Source of the DNA: Saprospiraceae bacterium UBA2329 | Lineage (GTDB): Bacteria; Bacteroidota; Bacteroidia; Chitinophagales; Saprospiraceae | Length of the DNA: 43,958 nt | Direction: 5' to 3' | Assembly (NCBI GenBank): GCA_002344975.1 | Contig: DDUV01000074.1 | Coordinates: forward strand, 73,573 to 117,530 | In this document: piece by piece, positions 1 to 6,956 of the stretch | Layout: the number at the start of each line of letters is the position of its first letter | Position numbering within the stretch: the first letter of the stretch is position 1 | Program-made: the position numbers and the translations under genes | The notes under the pieces: model-generated | What the model was told of the DNA's origin: nothing | Databases searched by the model: none | What the model saw: the letters and a program-made list of their open reading frames with translations, nothing else

Positions 1-17
1 TATTTTTTTATCGCCCC

Positions 18-1658
18 TTACTTCTTGAGGGCCGGGATTTTTTGCCCGCCCTGATACAATACCAGGCGTTCTACAACTCCGGCGTCGTTGCGGAAAAACT
101 CGATCTGAGCCTCTACCACTTTGAGGAAGAAGAAATCTTTTTTCTCTGCAAACACCGGAAATTTGGGCTGCCCGGTAGCCTGCGTCATCAGTTGCCCGTC
201 TTCCAGCGTGAAGGTGAATGCAAAAGAGGGCTGCACTTCATACTTGCCCACATATTGCTGTAGTGTCGCCTGGTCAAGTTGAATTTCGGTGCGCGTCGTC
301 GGCTTTTTATCGGTTTTGCGCCAGGTTTCCTTGCCGGAAACCGCATGGGCCGTCACGGATTCGATCTTGCCTCCTGCCCGGTTGAATTCGAGCGTGGTAG
401 TGCTTTCGTCAAAGAAGAATTTGTCTTTGGCAAAGGGGTAGATTTTAAACTTGGTTCCTCCGCTGCGTTGCGAAAACAACTGCCCGTTTTCGAAGGTGAT
501 GCTGCGCATCTGTGAGCCGTCTTCGCTTTCAAAATTGCCTGCATACTGCGCCAGTTCCTGCTCCGGCATCAAGATTTTGGTCCACTCGTAAGGTTTGCCA
601 ATGGCCAGCCCTGCTATTTTTCGGGCGGCCACGTCGGGGGAATTGCCTTCATTATTGGAAAAGACAGCCACAAATACCTGTTCTTTAGGCAAATAGATAG
701 ATGCTGTAATGAAGCCGTTGATTCCGCCGCCGTGCTCGATGGTAGGACTGCCCTGCACATCTCCCAGAAACCAGCCGTAGCCGTATTGCGTGGCCTTTCC
801 GTCGTTGAGTTTGTAGGCAGTATGTGCTTTCTCCATGCTTTTTTTACTCAACACCTTGCCGCTCATCACCGCCCGGTACCAGGTATATAAATTGTCCACG
901 TTGGAAAGGAGCGAGCCGGCTGCGTAGGGCAAGTCCATGCTCAGTAGGTCGCAGTTCACCACGCCGTCATTGCTCAGGGTATAGCCGGCCACTCTGTTTT
1001 TGAAGACCGGAGCGTTGTGTCCGTAGTGGGAATGGCTCATGCCCAAGGGTTTGAAAAAAGTTTCCTCGATGTACTTATCGTAAGGCATTCCGCTCACCTT
1101 TTCAATAATGACGCCCAGCAGGAAATAACCGGAGTTGTTATACTGCCATTTTTCGCTAGGCGCGAAATCCATCGGTTGATCTTTGAAAAAAGCGATGAAA
1201 TCTTCGGGCGATTGGTCGGTGCGCATGACATCGCCAAACTCCGGCATATCGGTGTAGCTGCGAATGCCCGAAGTGTGCGTGAGCAAGTGTTCGATGGTAA
1301 TTTTGTGGCCTTGCGTGGGGTAATCGGGCAGATACTTGGTGATGTCGTCTTGCACAGAGAGCTTGCCGGCTTCTTCCAATTTGAGGATGGCGGCGCCGGT
1401 AAATTGTTTGGTAATGGAGCCGATGCGAAACACATGCTCCGGCTTCATGGGTACATCCAACTCTAAGTGCGCCATGCCGAATGCCTTGCGGTACAATACC
1501 TGATCGCCTTTGGCTACGATGGCAGTGCAGCCGGGGCCGTCGGCGGGGAACTGCGCGGAAAGGAGTTGGTCAATTTTGGAATTCAAATCCTGAGCATGCA
1601 GGAAGGTGCTTGAAAAGGAGGCGACAAGCGCCAGAACGAAAGTTGCGAAGGTTTTCAT
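18..1658 (-). CDS. Secreted beta-lactamase-family serine hydrolase with two C-terminal DUF3471-like repeats
   Basis: Predicted periplasmic serine hydrolase of the class C beta-lactamase / DD-peptidase / esterase fold (546 aa). The start at 1658 gives a normal signal peptide (MKTFATFVLALVASF, cleaved after HAQ); the upstream in-frame extension lacks signal character. The catalytic motifs are visible: S-I-T-K at about residues 81-84 (nucleophile Ser and general-base Lys), Y-N-N at about 173-175, and an H-G-G box at about 309-311. After the catalytic domain come two tandem beta-rich repeats (about 362-452 and 457-546), each starting with a Q-Y-x-G-x-[FY] pattern and resembling DUF3471. The motifs make an active enzyme likely, but the substrate (peptidoglycan peptide, ester or D-amino-acid peptide) cannot be told. 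It lies downstream of metK on the same strand but behind metK's terminator, so it is probably transcribed separately. Confidence 0.88.
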   Translation of the reverse strand: MKTFATFVLALVASFSSTFLHAQDLNSKIDQLLSAQFPADGPGCTAIVAKGDQVLYRKAFGMAHLELDVPMKPEHVFRIGSITKQFTGAAILKLEEAGKLSVQDDITKYLPDYPTQGHKITIEHLLTHTSGIRSYTDMPEFGDVMRTDQSPEDFIAFFKDQPMDFAPSEKWQYNNSGYFLLGVIIEKVSGMPYDKYIEETFFKPLGMSHSHYGHNAPVFKNRVAGYTLSNDGVVNCDLLSMDLPYAAGSLLSNVDNLYTWYRAVMSGKVLSKKSMEKAHTAYKLNDGKATQYGYGWFLGDVQGSPTIEHGGGINGFITASIYLPKEQVFVAVFSNNEGNSPDVAARKIAGLAIGKPYEWTKILMPEQELAQYAGNFESEDGSQMRSITFENGQLFSQRSGGTKFKIYPFAKDKFFFDESTTTLEFNRAGGKIESVTAHAVSGKETWRKTDKKPTTRTEIQLDQATLQQYVGKYEVQPSFAFTFTLEDGQLMTQATGQPKFPVFAEKKDFFFLKVVEAQIEFFRNDAGVVERLVLYQGGQKIPALKK

Positions 1659-1782
1659 GTCGTGTTTTTTGAGGTGCAAGTATGGGGCGCATTGGCCCTT
1701 GGACCATAAAAAAAACGACGAAAACAAAGGAAAATCTTGCCGGAGTTCGGGGAGCGGGGAATAATTTGGGGGATATGTTTTT

Positions 1783-1826
1783 GAAAAAAGTCAGGAAGCT
1801 ATCTAAATCAGCCCCCTGACTTTTTC
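1783..1826 (-). terminator. Intrinsic terminator after metK
   Basis: An 11-bp perfect inverted repeat (1785-1795 with 1815-1825, loop of 19 nt) sits six bases past the metK stop codon. Read on the minus strand, the GTCAGG/CCTGAC stem is followed by a run of six T. The opposite arm begins with A residues, so the hairpin could also work in the other direction, but no plus-strand gene ends here. Confidence 0.8.
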
Positions 1827-1831
1827 ATATT

Positions 1832-3088
1832 TTACTCCAATCCGAACGCGCCGCGGATGGCGTCCACCATGTCGAGTTTTTCCCAGGTGAAGGTCTCCAC
1901 TTCTATTTGTTTGCGTTCGCCGTTGGCGCTGAAAAACTCCAGCGTTTTGCGTTCCGGATTGCGGCCCATGTGGCCATAAGCGGCGCTTTCCGAATAGATG
2001 GGCGTGCGCAGTTGCAGGCGTTTCTCAATGGCATAAGGACGCATATCGAACAGTTCGTTCACTTTTTGCGCGATCTCGCCGTCCGACATATTCACCTTGG
2101 CCGTGCCGTAGGTTTGCACATAAATATTGGTTGGCTTGGCCACGCCGATGGCATACGAAACCTGCACCAGCACCTCATCGCAAACGCCTGCGGCCACTAA
2201 GTTTTTGGCAATATGGCGGGTAGCATAAGCCCCGGAGCGGTCCACCTTGGAGGGGTCTTTACCCGAAAATGCGCCGCCGCCATGCGCGCCTTTGCCGCCG
2301 TAGGTGTCCACGATGATTTTGCGACCGGTGAGGCCGGTATCGCCGTGCGGACCGCCGATGACAAACTTGCCGGTGGGGTTGATGTGATAAATGATCAGAT
2401 CGTTGAAAAGCTGCTGAATGTGCGGGCTTAATTTGGCCTTCACTCTGGGAATGACGATGTTGATGACGTCTTCCCGGATTTTGGCCAGCATCGTCTCATC
2501 GGCATCGAAGTCGTCGTGCTGCGTGGACACCACAATCGTATCAATGCGGCTGGGCTGGTGGTTGTCCTGGTACTCAATGGTCACCTGCGATTTGGAATCG
2601 GGGCGGAGGTAGGTCATTTCCTTGCCTTCGTGGCGAATGGCAGCCAATTCGCGGAGGATGCGATGCGCCAGATCGAGGGCCAGCGGCATGTAGTTTTCGG
2701 TTTCGTTGCTGGCATAGCCAAACATCATACCCTGATCGCCGGCGCCCTGGTCTTCCGGGTTGGCGCGTTCTACGCCGCGGGCTATGTCGGCCGATTGCTC
2801 GTGGATGGCCGATAAAACGCCGCAGGAATGGGCCTCGAACATGTATTCGGAGCGGGTATAACCGATGCGTTTGATGACGTCGCGGGCAATTTGCTGCACG
2901 TCGAGATAAACTTCGGAGCGCACTTCGCCCGCCAAAACCACCTGTCCGGTAGTTACCAATGTTTCAACCGCCACTTTGGAGGAGGGGTCGAAGGCAATGA
3001 AGTGGTCAACTAATGCGTCGGAGATTTGGTCGGCAATTTTGTCGGGGTGTCCCTCGGAAACCGACTCGGAAGTGAAAAGATATGGCAT
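1832..3088 (-). CDS. metK: S-adenosylmethionine synthetase
   Basis: Makes S-adenosylmethionine from L-methionine and ATP in the cytosol, releasing phosphate and pyrophosphate; it is the methyl-donor source of the cell. At 418 aa it has the usual bacterial length range. The ATP-binding GHPDK motif is at residues 13-17, GAGDQG at 115-120, and the glycine-rich loop GGGAFSGKD at about 270-278 followed by the conserved K-V-D-R-S segment. The ATG at 3088 opens directly into the family N-terminus (MPYLFTSESVSEGHPDK). It is monocistronic, with a promoter-like element upstream and a terminator downstream. Confidence 0.98.
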   Translation of the reverse strand: MPYLFTSESVSEGHPDKIADQISDALVDHFIAFDPSSKVAVETLVTTGQVVLAGEVRSEVYLDVQQIARDVIKRIGYTRSEYMFEAHSCGVLSAIHEQSADIARGVERANPEDQGAGDQGMMFGYASNETENYMPLALDLAHRILRELAAIRHEGKEMTYLRPDSKSQVTIEYQDNHQPSRIDTIVVSTQHDDFDADETMLAKIREDVINIVIPRVKAKLSPHIQQLFNDLIIYHINPTGKFVIGGPHGDTGLTGRKIIVDTYGGKGAHGGGAFSGKDPSKVDRSGAYATRHIAKNLVAAGVCDEVLVQVSYAIGVAKPTNIYVQTYGTAKVNMSDGEIAQKVNELFDMRPYAIEKRLQLRTPIYSESAAYGHMGRNPERKTLEFFSANGERKQIEVETFTWEKLDMVDAIRGAFGLE

Positions 3089-3130
3089 TGTGAGTCAAAC
3101 TTTTAATGAAGCGCTTTTCAAAAAGCGTGG

Positions 3131-3138
3131 CAAAGGTA
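3131..3138 (-). promoter_or_regulatory. Probable metK promoter (-7 element)
   Basis: Minus-strand TACCTTTG fits the Bacteroidota -7 consensus TAnnTTTG and lies about 43 bases upstream of the metK ATG. No TTTG is present 19-21 bases further upstream, so the -33 element is weak or absent. Confidence 0.45.
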
Positions 3139-3189
3139 AGCCATTCCTTACATATAGCGCGGTCCAATCCTGAAAAAGGCAGGGCAAAA

Positions 3190-3771
3190 TTACACCGACA
3201 ATCCGTTCATCAGCAATGCACTGATGTCGCGTTGGAGCTCGTCGGCAGAAATTCGCTTGCCGCTTTTGTACCAGTCATACAGCCAACGCATGGAAGAAAA
3301 AAGGGTGTATGTGGCAATATGGGAATCCATCGAACGCAATTCTCCTTTGTTCATGCCATCCTCGATAATGGACTGAAACCGGCGCTCGTAATCTCGCCGA
3401 ATGGTTTTGAACTCGCTCAGATACGGCTCGTTGAGGTGCCTCCATTCATCATTGAAAGCCGTGATGGATGTGAGGTCTTCGGTAGCTATTTGGATGTGCA
3501 GGCCGATCAATGCCCGCAGCTTTTCGGTGGCCGAATCTGCCGAGTTTTCTACTTCCTGCAAACCCGCCAAAAAGCGCTGGGCATTGTCGAAACAGATTTG
3601 CCGCAGGATGTCTTCTTTAGAATCGAAATGATTGTAAAGACTGGAAGCTTTGATATCAACAGCGCCGGCCAGATCGCGCATGGAAGTGGCCGCGTATCCT
3701 TTGTCGCGAAAAAGGCGCGCCGCCGCTTCCCGGATTTCGTCGCGCTTGGATTTTGGTTCAGGCATAGTCAT
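3190..3771 (-). CDS. TetR/AcrR-family transcriptional regulator next to paaE
   Basis: A 193-aa one-component repressor-like protein. The N-terminal helix-turn-helix (about residues 10-58) has the TetR pattern: an I-R-E-A-A-A-R-L-F helix, then G-Y-x-A-T-S-M-R-D-L-A, then a recognition helix ending S-L-Y-N-H-F-x-S-K-E-D-I-L. The C-terminal ligand-binding half is all helical and not diagnostic. It follows the PaaE-like reductase gene on the same strand after 97 bases that contain a perfect inverted repeat. TetR regulators commonly sit beside phenylacetate-catabolism genes, so phenylacetyl-CoA or another acyl-CoA is a reasonable ligand guess; that is inference only. Confidence 0.85.
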   Translation of the reverse strand: MTMPEPKSKRDEIREAAARLFRDKGYAATSMRDLAGAVDIKASSLYNHFDSKEDILRQICFDNAQRFLAGLQEVENSADSATEKLRALIGLHIQIATEDLTSITAFNDEWRHLNEPYLSEFKTIRRDYERRFQSIIEDGMNKGELRSMDSHIATYTLFSSMRWLYDWYKSGKRISADELQRDISALLMNGLSV

Positions 3772-3803
3772 GGTGTGTTGTGTTTGGGTGGGAAGAATAT
3801 GCG

Positions 3804-3856
3804 TAGTGAAGGGGTGACTACTGATTTACAGCCTCGGATGAGTCACCCCTTCACTA
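3804..3856. repeat. Perfect inverted-repeat hairpin (copy 1 of a dispersed pair)
   Basis: A 16-bp perfect inverted repeat: 3804-3819 pairs with 3841-3856, leaving a 21-nt loop. It lies between the paaE stop and the tetR start, 33 bases upstream of the latter. No T-run follows on either side, so it is not a standard intrinsic terminator. Nearly the same arms recur at 32701-32749, which points to a repeat family more than a private operator, although autoregulation by the neighbouring TetR protein is not excluded. Confidence 0.8.
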
Positions 3857-3868
3857 AACTTTAAACAT

Positions 3869-4948
3869 TCACACGTCAAAATTGACTTTTACCAAAGGCG
3901 TAAGCGGGTGCGACTGGCAGGTGAGGATAAAGCCGGCCTCCAGTTCGTCTGGCTCCAGGCCATAATTGACATCCATACGCACCTCGCCCTCCGTCAGCAG
4001 GGCTTTGCAGGTACAGCATACGCCGCCTTTGCAGGCAAAAGGCAGATTGGCGCCCGCTTGAAGGGCTGCATCCAGAATGGTGTCGCCGCGAGAAGCGAGC
4101 GGAAACTCGAAGCTGCGACCATCTAAGGTGATGCCGATATGGGCCTCAACAGCGGGAACGGTTTCATCAGTGGCTCGCTGTGTCTGTTCTCCCTGACCGG
4201 GTGCAAAGAAAAGTTCGGTATGAATTTTTTTAGGATCGGCGCCCTCTTCCTGTAAGGTTTGCCGCAGGGTTTCTACCATAGCCGCCGGGCCGCAAAGGTA
4301 AAAGTCGTCGGTGTGCGCCACATCCAACAAGGTTTTACAGAAGGTACGGCATTTGTCCGCATCTATCCTGCCATTGAAAAGCGGGCTGTCCGATTCCTGC
4401 CGGCTCAATACATGATGCACGCTCAAACGGCGGAGGTATCTGTTTTTGAGGTCTTCCACCTCTTCCAAAAAGATGACGGAGTCTGGTTTCCGGTTGGCGT
4501 AAAACAGCTTAAAAGTACTCTGCGGCTCGTTTTCCAAAATGGTTTTCATAATGGACATGACCGGCGTGATGCCGCTGCCCGCTGCAAACGCGGCTACATG
4601 CCTGCCCGCATCTGACGAGGCCGGCGGATGATAAAATTTGCCGGAAGGCGTCATTACCTCCAGCACATCGCCTACATTCAATGTCCGGTTGACAAAAGTA
4701 GAAAAGCGCCCGCCCGGCAATTCTTTCACAGCCACCCGAAGCTCGCCCTCCGAGGGCGCAACGCAAATAGAATAACTGCGACGCACATCTTCTCCGTCGA
4801 AATCTTTGCGGAGTGTCAGATGTTGCCCGGCCTCAAAACGATAGGCATCTTGAACCGCTTCGGGCACATCGAAGGAAACGGAAACACAGTCGGCGGTTTC
4901 CCGTCTGATTTCGCGGATTTTCAGGGCGTGGAATTTGGGCGTACTCAT
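3869..4948 (-). CDS. paaE: PaaE-type flavin/2Fe-2S reductase (phenylacetyl-CoA epoxidase reductase subunit)
   Basis: A 359-aa NAD(P)H-dependent reductase of the PaaE type, whose known role is to pass electrons to the di-iron PaaA oxygenase that epoxidises phenylacetyl-CoA. The ferredoxin-reductase FAD domain comes first (R-R-S-Y-S at 56-60), then the NAD(P)H domain (G-S-G-I-T-P at 124-129, C-G-P-A-A-M at 219-224), then a plant-type 2Fe-2S ferredoxin domain with C306, C311, C314 and C344. Length, domain order and the tail (S-L/G-L-E-P-D-E-L, then Cys-Gln and a final V-x-F-D-V) match the E. coli PaaE I know. No paaABCD genes are in the window, so the partner must be elsewhere, or this could be a generic Rieske/monooxygenase reductase. 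Confidence 0.85.
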   Translation of the reverse strand: MSTPKFHALKIREIRRETADCVSVSFDVPEAVQDAYRFEAGQHLTLRKDFDGEDVRRSYSICVAPSEGELRVAVKELPGGRFSTFVNRTLNVGDVLEVMTPSGKFYHPPASSDAGRHVAAFAAGSGITPVMSIMKTILENEPQSTFKLFYANRKPDSVIFLEEVEDLKNRYLRRLSVHHVLSRQESDSPLFNGRIDADKCRTFCKTLLDVAHTDDFYLCGPAAMVETLRQTLQEEGADPKKIHTELFFAPGQGEQTQRATDETVPAVEAHIGITLDGRSFEFPLASRGDTILDAALQAGANLPFACKGGVCCTCKALLTEGEVRMDVNYGLEPDELEAGFILTCQSHPLTPLVKVNFDV

Positions 4949-4974
4949 AGAAATTACGAATGAACGTTAGTTGG

Positions 4975-4982
4975 CAAAGGTA
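4975..4982 (-). promoter_or_regulatory. Probable paaE promoter (-7 element)
   Basis: Minus-strand TACCTTTG matches TAnnTTTG and is 27 bases upstream of the paaE ATG. A -33 TTTG is not seen at the right distance, which would suit a gene that needs an activator or is weakly expressed. Confidence 0.4.
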
Positions 4983-5091
4983 TGAGTTTTTACATTTTTT
5001 TATCTCTTTCTTGCCGATTTAGAAGTAACTTTCTATTTTTCCACCGTCCAAAGGGCGCTTTATCAATTTTTTACATCAAAAACGGAAAACT

Positions 5092-5523
5092 ATGTTAAAA
5101 GAATTCAAGGAGTTTGCCATCAAAGGCAACATGCTCGACATGGCCGTCGGTATCATCATCGGCGCAGCTTTCGGTACGGTAGTCAGCTCATTTGTGGGCG
5201 ACATCATCATGCCGATCATCTCCTCTATTTTCAGTGCGCCGGACTTCGGCAACCTGTTCGTCTTGCTCAAAGCTCCGGCCGATACGACAGGCGTGAACAT
5301 GAGTTCCATCGCGGCGGTGCGCGAAGCAGGCGGTGTGGCTCTGGGTTACGGCTTGTTCATCAACGCGGTTATCTCTCTGCTCATCGTGGCTATGGCTTTG
5401 TTCATCGTGGTGAAAGGCATGAACAAACTCAAAAAAGAGCAGGAAGTTGCCGCTCCGGCCCCTGCCGGCCCTACGGCAGAAGACCTGCTCGCTGAAATCC
5501 GTGATTTGCTGAAAAAGCAATAA
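5092..5523 (+). CDS. mscL: Large-conductance mechanosensitive channel MscL
   Basis: A pentameric inner-membrane channel that opens under membrane tension and lets solutes out during hypo-osmotic shock. 143 aa, the usual length. The amphipathic N-terminal helix (LKEFKEFAIKGNMLDMAVG) leads into TM1 (about residues 14-44), a periplasmic loop, TM2 (about 79-104) with F-I-N-A-V-I-S-L-L-I-V-A, and a cytoplasmic C-terminal bundle helix (about 125-143) preceded by an Ala/Pro linker. Its promoter region is shared divergently with paaE (143 bases between the starts). Confidence 0.97.
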   Translation: MLKEFKEFAIKGNMLDMAVGIIIGAAFGTVVSSFVGDIIMPIISSIFSAPDFGNLFVLLKAPADTTGVNMSSIAAVREAGGVALGYGLFINAVISLLIVAMALFIVVKGMNKLKKEQEVAAPAPAGPTAEDLLAEIRDLLKKQ

Positions 5524-5554
5524 TAGGTAAAGACTTTTTTCAAACAAGATGCGT

Positions 5555-5586
5555 TTTGCGATTTTGGATATAGCCGATTATCTTTG
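5555..5586 (+). promoter_or_regulatory. Canonical Bacteroidota promoter of the START-domain gene
   Basis: TTTG (5555-5558), 20 bases, then TATCTTTG (5579-5586), a perfect match to TTTG-N19-21-TAnnTTTG. The in-frame GTG at 5586 overlaps the -7 element, so translation must begin further downstream; GTG 5604 is the next candidate. Confidence 0.8.
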
Positions 5587-5603
5587 TGCAAATTCCCAAA
5601 AAC

Positions 5604-6254
5604 GTGAAACGCATCTCTGTTTTATTACTGCTCGTACAGCTTTTATCTGCCGGCGCCTTGCCGGCCCAGAACGCTTGGAAACTCCAAAAGGAAAAAGACG
5701 GCATCAAAGTCTTTTTCCGACAGGCGGAAGACTCCAACCTCAAAGAGTTGAAAATCAATACCCGTATGCAGGGGTCTTTGGGCGCTGCGGTCGCTTTCAT
5801 CAGTGATATTGACAACTTCCCCAATTGGATGGACCACTGCCGGGAAGTGAAATACATTGACAAGCGCTCGCCCTCCGATTATACCTACTACAATCTGGCC
5901 GATTTTCCCTGGCCGCTGAGTGATCGCGAGTTCGTCATGCGCTGCACCTCCTGGCAAGACCCCACTTCGCTGGCCTGTTATTTTCAGTCGGTTGCCGACC
6001 CCAAAGCCATTCCTCCCAACAAAAACTATGTGCGGGTGCAACTCACTGTCTCACAATGGAAAATAGAACCCGACGGCCCCGGATTCATCAAGTTGGAATA
6101 CTACCTCAAAGCCGACCCCGGCGGCGCCATACCCGCCTGGATGGTGAATGCTGCATTAGATAACGGGCCGGTGAAGGCCATGCTGGCATTGCGAAATGCA
6201 GTGCAACACGAGCCTTATGCCGGTAGGAAACTGAGCTATGTGAGGGAGCCGTGA
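5604..6254 (+). CDS. Secreted START-domain lipid-binding-like protein
   Basis: A 216-aa predicted periplasmic protein with a START/SRPBCC fold, a helix-grip hydrophobic pocket for lipids or other apolar ligands. GTG 5604 was chosen because the promoter -7 element covers the only upstream in-frame start and because it gives a clean signal peptide (MKRISVLLLLVQLLSAGALPAQ). Typical START features follow: W-K-L-x-K-E-K-D-G-I-K-V-F-F-R, then D-I-D-N-F-P-N-W-M-D-H-C, then P-W-P-L-S-D-R-E-F-V, and a C-terminal helix starting P-A-W-M-V-N. Similar secreted START proteins are common in Bacteroidota, but their ligands are not known. Transcribed alone. Confidence 0.82.
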   Translation: MKRISVLLLLVQLLSAGALPAQNAWKLQKEKDGIKVFFRQAEDSNLKELKINTRMQGSLGAAVAFISDIDNFPNWMDHCREVKYIDKRSPSDYTYYNLADFPWPLSDREFVMRCTSWQDPTSLACYFQSVADPKAIPPNKNYVRVQLTVSQWKIEPDGPGFIKLEYYLKADPGGAIPAWMVNAALDNGPVKAMLALRNAVQHEPYAGRKLSYVREP

Positions 6255-6276
6255 TGGAATAACAAAGATTTTTACT

Positions 6277-6284
6277 TAACTTTG
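6277..6284 (+). promoter_or_regulatory. Probable promoter of the Uma2 gene (-7 element)
   Basis: TAACTTTG matches TAnnTTTG. It overlaps the only upstream in-frame start (TTG 6282), which supports ATG 6303 as the start. The -33 position is poor. Confidence 0.45.
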
Positions 6285-6302
6285 TCATCAAAGTTCGCGC
6301 CC

Positions 6303-6863
6303 ATGCCAGCCGTCATTGCCAAAAAACGCTTCACCGTAGCCGACTATCACAAGATGGCCGAAGCAGGCGTATTGCCCGAACGCGGCGTGGAACTCATCAA
6401 TGGAGAAATTATAGAAATGAGTCCCGTAGGAAGTAAACACCTCTTTTGCGTCAATGCCCTGACGGAATTGCTGACCCTGAAGCTGGCAGGGAAATTCATA
6501 GTAAGCGTACAGAACCCTGTGAGGTTGAGCAACTTCTCAGAGCCGGAACCCGATCTGGCCGTGCTTCAACGAGTGGACAATCGCTATGCAGACCGACTGC
6601 CCGCCGCCAAAGATGCCTTGTTGCTCATTGAGGTTGCCGATAGTTCTTATGTCTATGACCGGGAAGTAAAGCTGCCGGCTTACGCCCAAAGCGGCATACC
6701 CGAATGCTGGATCGTCAACCTCGAAGCGCAGGAGCTGGAAGTCTTCTGGTTGCCTGTGGGCGACGCCTATCAGCACAACAAGGTATGGCGTGCCGGAGAT
6801 GTGGTGCGGGCGCAGTATTTCGAGTTGGAGTTGGCGGTCGGAGAGATTTTGCCGGGGAGCTGA
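6303..6863 (+). CDS. Uma2-family (DUF820) PD-(D/E)xK nuclease-like protein
   Basis: A 186-aa member of the Uma2/DUF820 family, which has a restriction-endonuclease-like fold and no settled function. The family N-terminus (F-T-V-A-D-Y-H-K-M-A-E-A-G-V-L) is followed by E-R-G-V-E-L-I-N-G-E-I and then the presumed metal site: E-P-D-L, then L-I-E-V-A-D-S-S, then the Lys of V-K-L-P-A-Y-A. ATG 6303 is preferred over TTG 6282, which lies in the promoter element. The last third is duplicated as a fragment at 8976-9146, on the far side of the next gene. Confidence 0.88.
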   Translation: MPAVIAKKRFTVADYHKMAEAGVLPERGVELINGEIIEMSPVGSKHLFCVNALTELLTLKLAGKFIVSVQNPVRLSNFSEPEPDLAVLQRVDNRYADRLPAAKDALLLIEVADSSYVYDREVKLPAYAQSGIPECWIVNLEAQELEVFWLPVGDAYQHNKVWRAGDVVRAQYFELELAVGEILPGS

Positions 6864-6956
6864 TGAAGGTTTTACACTTATGAAACACTTTTTTACACCT
6901 CATTGAATACTTCATAGCCCCATCAGCGGCACTTTTGCCACACAAAAAATGATAAA

